Assembly: GCA_025765595.1 (NCBI GenBank)
Contig: JAIVFH010000384.1
Location: forward strand, 1 to 23,169
Direction of reading: 5' to 3'
DNA from: Obelidium mucronatum
Lineage: Eukaryota; Chytridiomycota; Chytridiomycetes; Chytridiales; Chytriomycetaceae
DNA: 23,169 nt
The notes under the pieces were generated by a model. That model was not told the DNA's origin. It did no database searches and saw only the letters and a list, made by a program, of their open reading frames with translations. Positions within the stretch are counted from its first letter, which is position 1. Every line of letters begins with the position of its first letter. Below, piece after piece: positions 1 to 8,907 of the stretch. The position numbers were made by a program, and so were the translations under genes.

Positions 1-95
1 CCTTTCAACTCCTCTTCAGGTTACCAACCAAGGCCCCTTGCGGTGGCAACCCGTTTAATTTTTAAGCGAGGAGCCTTTCCAACTCCTCTTCAGGT
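1..95. repeat. Short direct repeat at window edge
   Basis: A unit of about 21-22 bases (core caactcctcttcaggt) occurs at 1-21 and again at 74-95, about 73 bases apart. Both copies differ by one C in a short run. It may be the end of a longer tandem repeat cut by the window edge. No gene is visible here. Confidence 0.6.
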
Positions 96-164
96 CGGCC
101 ACAAACCAGCAAGAGGTTGCCATCAAGGGTGAGTGTTGTTGTGGCCAGGTGGGCAGATTCTTTT

Positions 165-250
165 TTGGAGAAAAAGTGAAAAAGTGAAAATATGAAAAAT
201 GAAATGAAAGATAAATATGAAAAATGAAATGAAAAGATAAGATAAAGAAA
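165..250. repeat. Purine-rich low-complexity tract
   Basis: Irregular repeats of gaaaa, tgaaa and gataa, including two copies of atgaaaaatgaaatgaaa. The open frame across it on the minus strand is simply the Phe/Ser/Leu-rich translation of this tract and is not a gene. Confidence 0.7.
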
Positions 251-381
251 ATTAAAGTAAAAATACACCATTTTCATTTGGAAACACAAACACATATTTC
301 ATCCAAAACATCTCAAGTAACCGTTCCAGGTTTAAAGATTTCTTATAAATCTAGATGTGTCAAAGCAAAGACAAAAAATGT

Positions 382-455
382 AATCTGGTAGCTCACTGGC
401 AAAGTTGTGGTCTTGCATGCTGATGGTGCCCGGATCAAACCTCCCTCAGTGCCTT
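382..455 (+). repeat. tRNA-like pseudogene or SINE head (Ala-TGC-like)
   Basis: An A-box-like TAGCTCACTGG (389-399) and a B-box-like GGATCAAACCT (432-442) lie 43 bases apart, the spacing of internal tRNA promoters. A TGC triplet sits where the anticodon would be (about 414-416). The acceptor-stem halves do not pair, so this is not a working tRNA. A tRNA-derived SINE head or a decayed tRNA gene fits better. The rest of 456-1195 shows no gene that I can support, only G/T-rich spacer with several short actgaggg repeats near 910-970. Confidence 0.4.
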
Positions 456-1195
456 TTTTGAAGAGCCATCATAAAGATAAAATTTAGATGTTGAGTAAAC
501 AGTTTGTGCCATCTTGGCTTTTTGGAAGGTTGGTTACGGCCTGGTGGTTCCTCTTGTTGTGTCCTTTTCACTTCCAGGATTTTCATTTTTTCCTTTTTTC
601 TTTGGGGAAAGAAATCAAATCCATCAAGGCAATATTGCAATCTGCTTGACGGTAGATTGCAGTGAGCTGGGTTTCCTGCTTCCCCCAATATGAGATCCTT
701 CAGAAAAAGTTTCCCTCAGTTAGTCATTTGAGATGCTTGGTTATTTTAAAAGGGAGGGAGGGCTTCCACCTCCAACAACTCCTCCCAATGATGGCATGCT
801 CTAAACCACTGGCATTGGAATGCAAATCCTCCACAATGGGGCAAAATTGCAAAGTACTTAAGCTACCGTTTGCATGTCTGAGGGCTGGGGTTTTTTTGGA
901 TGCCGCCTCTAAGGGTTGACTGAGGGATCCATGGGTTAAACTGAGGGTTAATCTCAAGTTGCCACTGAGGGAAGTTGAGGTCTGTTAAGTTTGAAGCGTC
1001 TTTGATGACGTGCATGGTTTGGGGTTCCATGCTAAGACTGTTCTTAAACCAAAAGCAGTCCAACGTCCCCCACAGCCCAACTTCCCTCTTTTATTGTTTT
1101 GATGCAAAGAGATTGATGAACAGCACAAAGAACTATGTTGTAGGTATATCAAGTGATCTTAATTACAAATAGAAACCAAAATATAGGGTGTGCTT

Positions 1196-1671
1196 GGTGC
1201 AGCGGTCAAGGCGCTGGCTTTGAGAGCCTTATGCCCCAGGTTCAATTCATGGAAACTCCTTTTATTTTAACAATAAAGATTCGGGTTGAAATATTCAATC
1301 CGTTCAACTTATAGTTTATTTCGAATCTCTGTTAAGTAGTGCAAGTGATATTGTATCTTTTATGCGTAATACTCAACAGAACTTGGCTTGAATAATTCAA
1401 TCCGCAATTTTATTGTGATGAATATAAAAATTCTCCAAGCTTACCAGGAAACTCAATAATAAAATGGATTTGCATTGATGTTGAGTATTAATATTGCATA
1501 TAAAAGATATAATATCACTTGCACTGCTTAGCAGAAATTAGATATACACATAAAAGTTGGATGGATTGAATATTTCAACCCGAATCTTTATTGTTAGAAT
1601 AAAAGCAGTTTCTGTGATCCGAACCTGGGGCGTCAAGCTCTCAAAGCCAACGCCTTAACCGCTGCACTAAA
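1196..1671. mobile_element. Foldback element with tRNA-like outer ends
   Basis: Two imperfect arms, 1196-1378 and the reverse complement of 1479-1671, match along most of their length. Shared blocks include caataaagattcgggttg and gtgcaagtgatatt. The spacer is about 100 bases. Each outer end looks like a tRNA 5' half: A-box-like tggtgcagcgg (1196-1206), a ctttgagag anticodon-loop region with a Ser-TGA-like triplet, and a B-box-like ggttcaattc (about 1240-1249). The right arm repeats this in inverted orientation (ggttcggatc read on minus). So two tRNA-headed SINE-like units sit tail to tail, or one MITE-like foldback element has captured tRNA sequence. No coding capacity is seen. Confidence 0.7.
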
Positions 1672-2309
1672 TACTTATTCATGCAACTTAGAATACAATA
1701 ATACATGATCCGTGTGCTGCCGACATTAGGAGACGCCTTTGCTCACATGAGAAAGATGAATACAGAAAGATGGATACATTTTGTAAATATTAATTTGTAA
1801 TTAATTTCCCCTTCATGATTTCCTCCAATCAGAAATCAACACGTCAAGTTGATGCACCGCATCAATGGGCAAATGGGCCACAGGGTTCTCAACCTCAACA
1901 GGTCTCAATGGGAAGGATCGATTCCTGCCAGGAACTTTGGAAATTCAAAATTTCATTTTATCGCCTAACACAATAAAAATGAAAAGTGGTTTTTACATTT
2001 GCTACTACTTACTGTACTTGGCTGCTGGTGGTTTGGTGGTGTTTGTGTAACCTGCATTTGTAACACATTTTTGAATGTATAACAAAGTCAGTTTAGTACT
2101 CAAATATTAATAGTTGGTGTAAAAGTGCTGTTTTTGTATCATCAAATGATTGCAATTAGTGGGTGGTTTATGATTTTTTTGATTAATAGATTAATAAAAA
2201 GAGAACTTTTCATTTTTAGTTGAAAAATTTTTCATGTAAAATTTTTCATGTGCATTAATGTGTTCCGGATTAAGAGACTTATTTGGTGATTTTCTGGGCT
2301 TAAAATTTT
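1672..2309. other. A/T-rich intergenic stretch
   Basis: No gene, RNA or clear repeat can be supported here. Short open frames lack family features. Confidence 0.5.
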
Positions 2310-2812
2310 CTCAGCGCTTGATTTATAAGCACTTGGATGGTCAGTGCTTTCAATTAATTGGCACTTAAAGTGTCAGTGTTTAATTATTCAGCGCTTAAAC
2401 ATTCAGCGCTTAAAGTGTCAGCGCTTAAATTGTCAGCGCTGAAATATTCAGCGCTTAAATATTCAGCGCTTAAATATTCAGCGCTTAAACATTCAGCGCT
2501 TAAAGTGTCAGCGCTTAAAGTGTCAGCGCTGAAATATTCAGCGCTTAAATATTCAGCGCTTAAATATTCAGCGCTTAAAGTGTCAGCGCTGAAATATTCA
2601 GCGCTTAAAGTGTCAGCGCTCAAATATTCAGCGCTGAAATATTCAGCGCTTAAAGTGTCAGCGCTTAAATATTCAGCGCTGAAATATTCAGCGCTTAAAG
2701 TGTCAGCGCTGAAATATTCAGCGCTTAAAGTGTCAGCGCTTAAATATTCAGTGCTGAAATATTCAGCGCTTAAAGTGTCAGCGCCTAAAGTTTCTGCGCT
2801 TAAATATTTTTT
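2310..2812. repeat. 15-bp minisatellite with AGCGCT core
   Basis: About 28 good monomers (tcagcgct boxes every 15 bases from 2388 to about 2793), with degenerate units from about 2310. Monomers alternate between tattcagcgcttaaa, gtgtcagcgcttaaa and a tattcagcgctgaaa form. Each contains the palindrome AGCGCT, and the ctgaaa form makes TTCAGCGCTGAA, a perfect 12-bp palindrome. Because 15 is a multiple of 3, frames stay open on both strands (SALKY/SALKV-type pentapeptides on plus, SAEYL/SADTL-type on minus). The plus frame begins at a TTG and is not a convincing gene. Confidence 0.9.
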
Positions 2813-2907
2813 TAAGTGAAGTTATACTCCATGGCGGCGTATAAATTTTTAGAGCCACTTCTAGTATAGCCTGCTAGTTTAGCTGTAACAATCTCTCCTT
2901 GCAAGAG

Positions 2908-3004
2908 GATGTCCGGGGATTGAACCCCGGAGTAGGATTTTGGAAAATGAAAATTTTCATGAAACCCTAAGTCTAATCCTGAGCTAATGAGTATAAAACC
3001 CTAA
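2908..3004. repeat. Dispersed hairpin repeat, copy A
   Basis: A stem-loop (tccgggg, loop, ccccgga; about 2911-2930) is followed by a 62-bp core (2943-3004) that recurs without mismatch at 5687-5748. The core holds the palindrome atgaaaattttcat and then runs into CCCTAA-like sequence. Upstream (about 2867-2910) plus-strand sequence resembles the front part of a tRNA with a TGC loop, so a SINE-type origin is possible. Its identity is not recognised. Confidence 0.7.
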
Positions 3005-3066
3005 TCCTAAACCCTAACCCTAACCCTCTATCCTAACCCTACTCCTAACCCTAATTCTAACCCTAC
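2964..3066. repeat. Degenerate interstitial telomere-like array
   Basis: Repeated ccctaa and variants (tcctaa, ctctat, actcct, attcta) on the plus strand, most regular at 3003-3030. The unit matches the TTAGGG telomere repeat common in fungi. The C-rich strand reads 5' to 3' on plus, the orientation expected of a left chromosome end, with the sequence to the right as the retained chromosome. Confidence 0.8.
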
Positions 3067-4805
3067 GTACCTGTGCCCCGCTATCAGCAGTTGTCTTAAT
3101 CTTTTCAGAGTTATTTTCATCGTCGCCCAGACTCATGATTACATCTCCATGTTGATCAACGTCAGAATGGTTATTCTCAGAATTTCCATTATCGGGTTTC
3201 GAATCCAATTCAGTAATTCCAAGACGCTTCATTATGCTCTTGAATTTTACTTCTCTCTTTGGTGGTGGTTTTGGTGAGTCGTCTTCTCCGTCATCGGTTT
3301 CTTCGTCTTTTTCCATCTCTTCGTCATCTGTTTTGCATGACTTGAGTTTCTTTTTCGACTGTCCCAATAACTTTTCTTTTAACTGCTGAAGTTTTGACAT
3401 TTGCTTTTCCAGATTTGCTAGTTGCGAATCATCAGATTTGCGCTTCTTGTCAACCCACTTCGTCGCTCCATTCTTTCCAAAACCTCCGCTTTTGTTTCCA
3501 GCGTCTTCGTCTCCATTTGTTTTGGACTTTGGACGGCACGGACACATTTGACGTAAGTTACAGTTCTTCGCATGCTCTTGACGCGATTCACCTTTCTTAG
3601 TGTTTGGACATAGGGTACGCCAGTAGCAGTCTTTCTCCGCTTCGTATCTCCCATGCCAGGAACACCAGTGCTTTCGCGATTCAGAAGGCTTTGGTCCATC
3701 GCTCTTCGGGTTAGTCGACAATCCTTTCATTGCCTTTTTCTTTCCCTTTGACAGCGATGATTCCTTTTCGTCTTCAGAATCCGAATCAAGTCCAGCGCGT
3801 TTACGTTCAAGAACATAATTCGACTTAGCAGTAGCGTATTCTCCCGAAAGTCTATCAGGTGTGTACACTCCCTCTTCGTCAGCAATTAATCTTTGACACA
3901 AAGTTTGGAAATGGTGCCCATGAGCGCAGTCAGTGTTTATCACCTCGCTCATTGCCATTCTAAAATTCGCGTTCATCTGATGAATTATATCTGTGAACGT
4001 CGAATCACTCAGCGGTCGGGTCGGGTGAGTCATTCTGGTTGCTCTCCAAACATCTTTCGCTATACTAATCACTTCATCTGGATCCTTAAAATCCTTTCTT
4101 AGCATCTGTGATTTTACCACTGACAGATTCTGAATCACATCCCGATCCGAGAATTTCAACGCCGCTTCCTTTACCCGGTCATAAATTTCTTGGATTGATT
4201 TACAATCCTGGGTTTCCTTAATCCAGGTATCGTCCATATATTTCGGAGATCTAATCTCTTTAATATTCTTGAACTGTGCAGCTAGTAGCGATTCCAGTGA
4301 CTTGTTGTGACGTTCATCAGCCTTTTGCTGCTCTTCAAACATTGCAACTTCCACTTTCTGGTCAGTTTCGAGTTCTTCTTTCATTTTCTTAACCCGAATC
4401 ATTTCCACTTTGATACTAATCTCCTTTTCGACTTCTGATGGATAGTCAAATTCAATTTGTTTTCCATCGTCCATCGGGTCAGTATCTACCACTTTTGTAC
4501 ATTTTAACTTCTCATCTGCTTTCTTAGACCACTTGAAATATCTTGGGAATAGTGCTTTCGCTTTCGCATATTCTTCCCTCATTTCAAGTTCCCCAATCTC
4601 GCGATCAAAAAGTTTTCGCTTTTCAGCGTGTTCTCTCAATAAACTCTCCTTGGATTTAATAACCTTTTTCTCCAAGTCAAACTTGGGTTTGTCATTATCC
4701 ATCTGGAGCATTTCGTTGATTCGTGGCAATACGCCAGCCTCAATCAAACTTCTGACCCACTCAGCTGCTTGAAGCTTACTGCTTCCATGGCGCAACTGGA
4801 TAGTC
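3020..4805 (-). pseudogene. Truncated retrotransposon Gag-protease fragment
   Basis: An open frame of about 590 codons without an ATG near its 5' end; it runs from just inside a TAG near 4806, and the first ATGs are about 30 codons in. The protein is highly charged with predicted coiled-coil stretches. A Cys/His region (WCSWHGRY, then DCYW, LCPN, MCPC) looks like a Gag-type zinc finger. A Lys/Glu/Asp-rich tail follows, ending in TTADSGAQ, which matches the retropepsin active-site start D-S-G-A. Immediately after, at 3070, the frame enters telomere-like repeat and the last 16 codons are only translated TTAGGG variants. The rest of protease, reverse transcriptase and integrase are absent from the window, so this is a dead fragment of an LTR-type element. 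Superfamily (Ty3-like or other) cannot be fixed. Confidence 0.7.
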
Positions 4806-5652
4806 TAATGGTTTGTGTTCATTTTGTCTTTTCGTCTTGCACAGTTATCACTTTGATCGCTATTTTTCACCTTCTTAGTATTCTCCAAAGAGCTGTACTT
4901 ATTAGGTGACAAAATATTTGCATTCATCTTTTGACAATTTGCAAGTTTGTTTGACACTTTAGAACACTGCTCCTGGTCGTGATCACCAGGTTTTCAGTTC
5001 TAGGCCCATTACGCAGCCATCTATATGTTGGAATCTGCGGTCACGATCCCAATAAAGCTTATTATATTTATGTTAATAGTGTTATGTGACTTGTGGATTT
5101 CGTTGGAAAAACTTATTGTTTATTTCTTCTTTGTATTCTCCAGACGCGTTCCAGTTTCCACCAATCAGATTTGTATTCCACCCGCGCCACATCCCCAATC
5201 CCATCCACAAGTCTCACTATCAACCATATATCCATATGTTGATTACTTTATCTTGTTAGTTGTATAGATGGAAGGGTAATGTGTCCCAGGTAATACTTAC
5301 GCGTTCTGACGCAACACAATAAAATAAACCTTCCCTTTTATATCCATTTGGCTTGTATTCTAATTCCATCTAACACGCTGTGGTGAGGGGTGGGTTGTAA
5401 GCAGCAGCCATTGTTTTGAGTGAGAGCAAGAGTTTCCTAAGACTCTTGCAATTTTGGTGAAGAATATGGAAATCCAATAAATGTCATTTTACTTTCTCTT
5501 CTCGTGATAGACTTCTTCCAGAATTCTTTTCACAAGATCCTACTGACAACTGCAAACTTCACTCAGCACTCAGCAGCAACAAAACTATCAAATCGATCTC
5601 TTCTACTTACCGCAAGGGACCTTTCGACTCTGACATCAAAACTGCTATCTTC
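4806..5652. other. Intergenic stretch upstream of the Gag fragment
   Basis: No gene can be supported. It would hold the 5' leader or LTR of the retroelement, but no second LTR copy is present to define one. An Arg-tRNA-like A-box (tggcgcaactgg, 4788-4799) lacks a B-box at tRNA spacing. Confidence 0.4.
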
Positions 5653-5750
5653 AGGTCCGGGTATCAATCCCCGGAACATCCTTTTTGAAAATGAAAATTT
5701 TCATGAAACCCTAAGTCTAATCCTGAGCTAATGAGTATAAAACCCTAACC
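5653..5750. repeat. Dispersed hairpin repeat, copy B
   Basis: The 62-bp core 5687-5748 is identical to 2943-3004 and in the same orientation. The preceding stem-loop (about 5656-5674) is present but reads as the reverse complement of copy A's (here acatcc follows the stem; in copy A ggatgt precedes it). The telomere-like tail is a single ccctaacc, then ctacgt, compared with a long array then ccctacgt in copy A. Confidence 0.75.
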
Positions 5751-5959
5751 TACGTTTCCTAGAAGAATTCTATTCAAGTTCTCCCAGATTTCTTGGACAA
5801 TTCTGATTTGCTGTGTCGGAAGAAAGGAAAATTCCTCGGATTGGAGGAACGACTCATAAAACAGGCAATATCTCCATACATAGCAGAAACAGTCTTTCAC
5901 GAACTAAAAATATATTCAAACTTCTCCTAATCAATCAACAAAAAAAAATACTCCACAAA

Positions 5960-8288
5960 TCAAGTCTTCTTTGGTCTTTTTGATTTCACAAAAGATTCCC
6001 TCATGCTGTTCAAAAATTCCCACATTTTTGGATTCAAACAGTCAAAGAACTGAGGAGCCGATGTCTCATTGATCAATGTATTGCCATCAATTCCTGATGT
6101 AGCTGACGTTCTTGTGTGGAGAAACACCTTGCGGAACACAGTCTTTCCCTTCAAAATCTCCAAAATAGCGTCACGATCTTTCTCAAATCCCTTTAACACA
6201 CAGTTTGATTTTGAATTCCAATAGAACCTACTCGGGTTTGTTGTGTGAAGCGCATTGAGCCTCTCTTGCTTTGATAGGGTATCAACAAACTTGACTTGCA
6301 CAATGTGAATCTCGCCGTTATGATTGTATATGATATCTGGACCACAGCAATGATTCGGCAGCATGATAAAGTGTGGTTGATTTGGTAAATGACAGTAGTC
6401 AGCCACGGATGCGTTTGATACACAAATGGTGCGAAGCACGGCTTCATTTCCAGGATTGAGGTTGGCAACCAGAGCAAACGCGACCAAATACTCCAAGAAA
6501 TATCCCACCATTTGAGGTTGTGGGAAGCTCGCCATTTTCTGCGCAAATTTGATCACAATATCCCCAAATGGAATCAGGTATCGGAGACAGTCAATAACTG
6601 CTAATTCTGATAATCTTAATGACGAAATAGACGAACCGCTTTCGCTTGTAATACAAAAGCCAAGGCCATAGTGGCAAGCATAAGCCGCGTCTTGGTTACT
6701 GACAGGAAGAGTGGCAATTCCTTTCATTATAAACATCATAATCCCTTCCGAACAAATACGGTCCAAAGTATCGCTACCTGACAACACGATGCATTGGCTT
6801 CCCTTCCCCAACGTGGAAAAATTTTAGAGGAAATAGGGGGGATTGTAGATCACTGATTCCCTTTAGAAACGCACTGAAGGCAAGTTCCAGGTCTTGATGT
6901 CCAAGAAACTGGTCAATCAAAAAAGCCGAGAAGCGGGCTCGACCAAAGCACAGACTGAAATCTGAAACTCCGTTGATGAAAACTTCAATGTCTTTAGCCA
7001 GCATCCCTTTTTCAGTCAAGACCCATCGACTGTAATTTACAACTTGCTCTTGGTTCATTGGCTGGAACGGTGAAATTAACTGAAAGTCTGTCGCTCTCGA
7101 TGCTTTCATTGCTCCCGACATTGAAAAATCATTCAGAAGATCGAAATCGATCCCAGTACCAGAGAGAATAAACTTTTTGAAATGGCCGAAGTGTTTTGAG
7201 TAGTAGACCAATGGGGAAAAGAAAGGGCGTTCGTTTGCACTGTTTGGAAGACTGAAGACTTTTGCTCCTTGGAGCGTGGCCTGAATCTCGTCGATTGCAA
7301 CAAATCCAAAAGCGTCTTCAAGACTGAGGACAACTAGTCGGTCTGACGATTTTGCCAACAATTCAAGAAATAACTTGCAAAAGATATCAGATCCAAAAAA
7401 CAATTTTGGATGAAGCTGAGCCAAGAGAATTTCGTGTGGCTTAGAGCAGTATTTGTTGACAATAAGGTGGTTGCAGACAAAGTAACGAACAAAATATAGC
7501 AATGTGATGTAGTCCTTGGTTTTCTTTGGATTATCCATGCATATCCGACGGCATTCACTAAGGTCTTCGGATCCAAAGTCCATGGCATCAGTGGCAGTGA
7601 CGAAATAGTACCCAAATTCAATGTACAAGTGCTCAAGAAGTAGGCGGGTCTTTCCAGCACCCGAAACACCAAGCAGCACTTTGATGTTGTTCTCGTCACC
7701 AAAGTTGTAATTTGTTTGGCGTACATCAAGACGGAACTCCAAGCATTCTTTCGAAAAGGCGCCTTTATCGGGATCAGACAAGTAAGGTTTCAATTTGGCT
7801 GGCATCTGAGCCTCCAAGAATATAACGGCCTCCTCGTTCGACAGTGCAGCACGCTCGCCACTTGTGGTGTTTTCTATGGAGAGAAAGGTGTATTTGGGGG
7901 GGTTAGCGGATATCGTCGAGAATGTCACGTACACACTCACGGCTATAGATTGAATTGACGACGACTCTTAGGGGTCGTTTAGACGACACATTGAGAGCGA
8001 GCAGCGCCGCCAGCGCACAGCCGGGTCGAGCGTCGAGTCGGACTCGCTTTCCTCGGACAAGAAACACGCGGCGCCGAGGCCGCTCGATGCGCGCAGGACG
8101 GCCGCGGGCAGGTGGAGGCTGAGGTGGTCGGACGGCGAGGCGGCGAAGAGCGGCGCGAGCGCGTCTGTCGCATCGGCAACGTCAGTCAGCGGACGTGGTC
8201 TTGGCGCGCCGAGTCTATCGAAGTGCGTCTCGATCTTGACGGGCGGGTTGCTTCCGTGCTTGACAAAGAAGACAAGGTTGCTGCTCAT
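5960..8288 (-). CDS. Crinkler (CRN)-type effector, NTPase plus Mrr-like nuclease (frame-broken)
   Basis: Two exons: header 7941-8288 and body 5960-7873, joined by a 67-base GT-AG intron (7874-7940, donor GTGAGT, branch-like CTAAC, phase 1). The ATG at 8286-8288 starts MSSNLVFFVK. The G+C-rich header (about 116 residues) matches the CRN recognition domain by position and style. The body has a P-loop (GVSGAGKTR, about residue 185), a Walker B (FVAIDEIQ, about 310) and LSGTG. A restriction-endonuclease-fold domain follows with GYFLEY, GPDII and VQVKF (D then QxK, Mrr-like), then a basic tail KSKRPKKT that could be a nuclear localisation signal. Expected length is about 753 residues. Two one-base breaks interrupt it: a lost G in the header (GGG at 8023-8025, where the sister copy has GGGG) and one surplus base near 6805-6812. 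CRN proteins are host-directed effectors in chytrids and oomycetes, and related proteins derive from transposons. Whether this copy is expressed is unknown. Confidence 0.75.
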
Positions 8289-8384
8289 TTCACACGTTTT
8301 CAAATCTATTCGCTGATTTCTCAGCATACGGGCTGATCCCTCCGGTACTTCTGCAGGACCGCTTCGCTTGGTATCTGTTTGTGT
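7929..8384 (-). repeat. Promoter-plus-header cassette, copy 1
   Basis: This segment matches 10845-11301 almost base for base: about 96 bases of 5' leader, the whole header exon and the first bases of the intron. Visible differences are mostly one-base changes in runs (GGG/GGGG; caaatctattcgc/caaaatctatcgc; ccctccgg/ccctcgg). Similarity fades within about 30 bases of the intron donor and stops near 8385 upstream. Confidence 0.85.
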
Positions 8385-8634
8385 GGATTGTCCAGGTATA
8401 GTGCAATGATTCACTTTTATTGGCTTTAAACCACTATGCAATAGGGAAAAACAACCTCAAGAAATGCAGAACACTGATTCCAGCACAGCCTACAACCCAC
8501 TTGCAACGAATTCTGCCTCAACAAAATCTTCCAGAAGAAAGCAGCTCTCACTGATTGTTTCTTTTTCCTAAATCTTCAATAAACCTGTCTTGATGCAACA
8601 ACCCAACACACTGTTGTGAGTGTTCCTTAGTCTA

Positions 8635-8730
8635 TCTCTCATTTTCCTTTCTTCCTTTTCCTCTCCCCTTTTCCTTTCTTTTTTCCTTTCTCCTTTCTTT
8701 CCCCTTTTCTCCCTCTATTTTTTTCAAGTT
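8635..8730. repeat. Polypyrimidine tract
   Basis: Almost pure C/T on the plus strand (ttcct, ttccc, tttct units). It lies in the roughly 500-base spacer between the two CRN-type genes, which otherwise shows no gene. Confidence 0.75.
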
Positions 8731-8907
8731 GGAAGGGGGCAAGTGGTATACGAGCTGAAATTTGTTAGGTCGGGAAACTCGAGATTTGGGTGAAAGGCAC
8801 AATAATGTTTTGTTTATCCAACATACAACCTAAAAAGACCAGGTGAATATTTTCTTGTTTTTGGCAACTTTCCCAAATTCTTTAAAGCAAAGGCACTTCC
8901 AATAGAA

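Noticed and set aside
2310..2812. CRISPR-like array
   Set aside because: The units are contiguous 15-mers with no unique spacers, in a eukaryotic context.
2358..2819. 153-codon open frame of SALKY/SALKV repeats, and its mirror frame on the minus strand
   Set aside because: It starts at TTG, consists entirely of the 15-bp minisatellite and is open on both strands only because the period is a multiple of three.
2911..2930. T-arm of a functional tRNA in the hairpin repeat
   Set aside because: The loop reads as a T-loop only on the strand where the rest of the tRNA is missing, and the second copy is inverted. No full cloverleaf forms.
4786..5010. Arg-tRNA-like gene (tggcgcaactggatag)
   Set aside because: Only an A-box-like half is present. 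The nearest B-box-like sequence is over 170 bases away and weak, and the sequence overlaps the Gag fragment's 5' edge.
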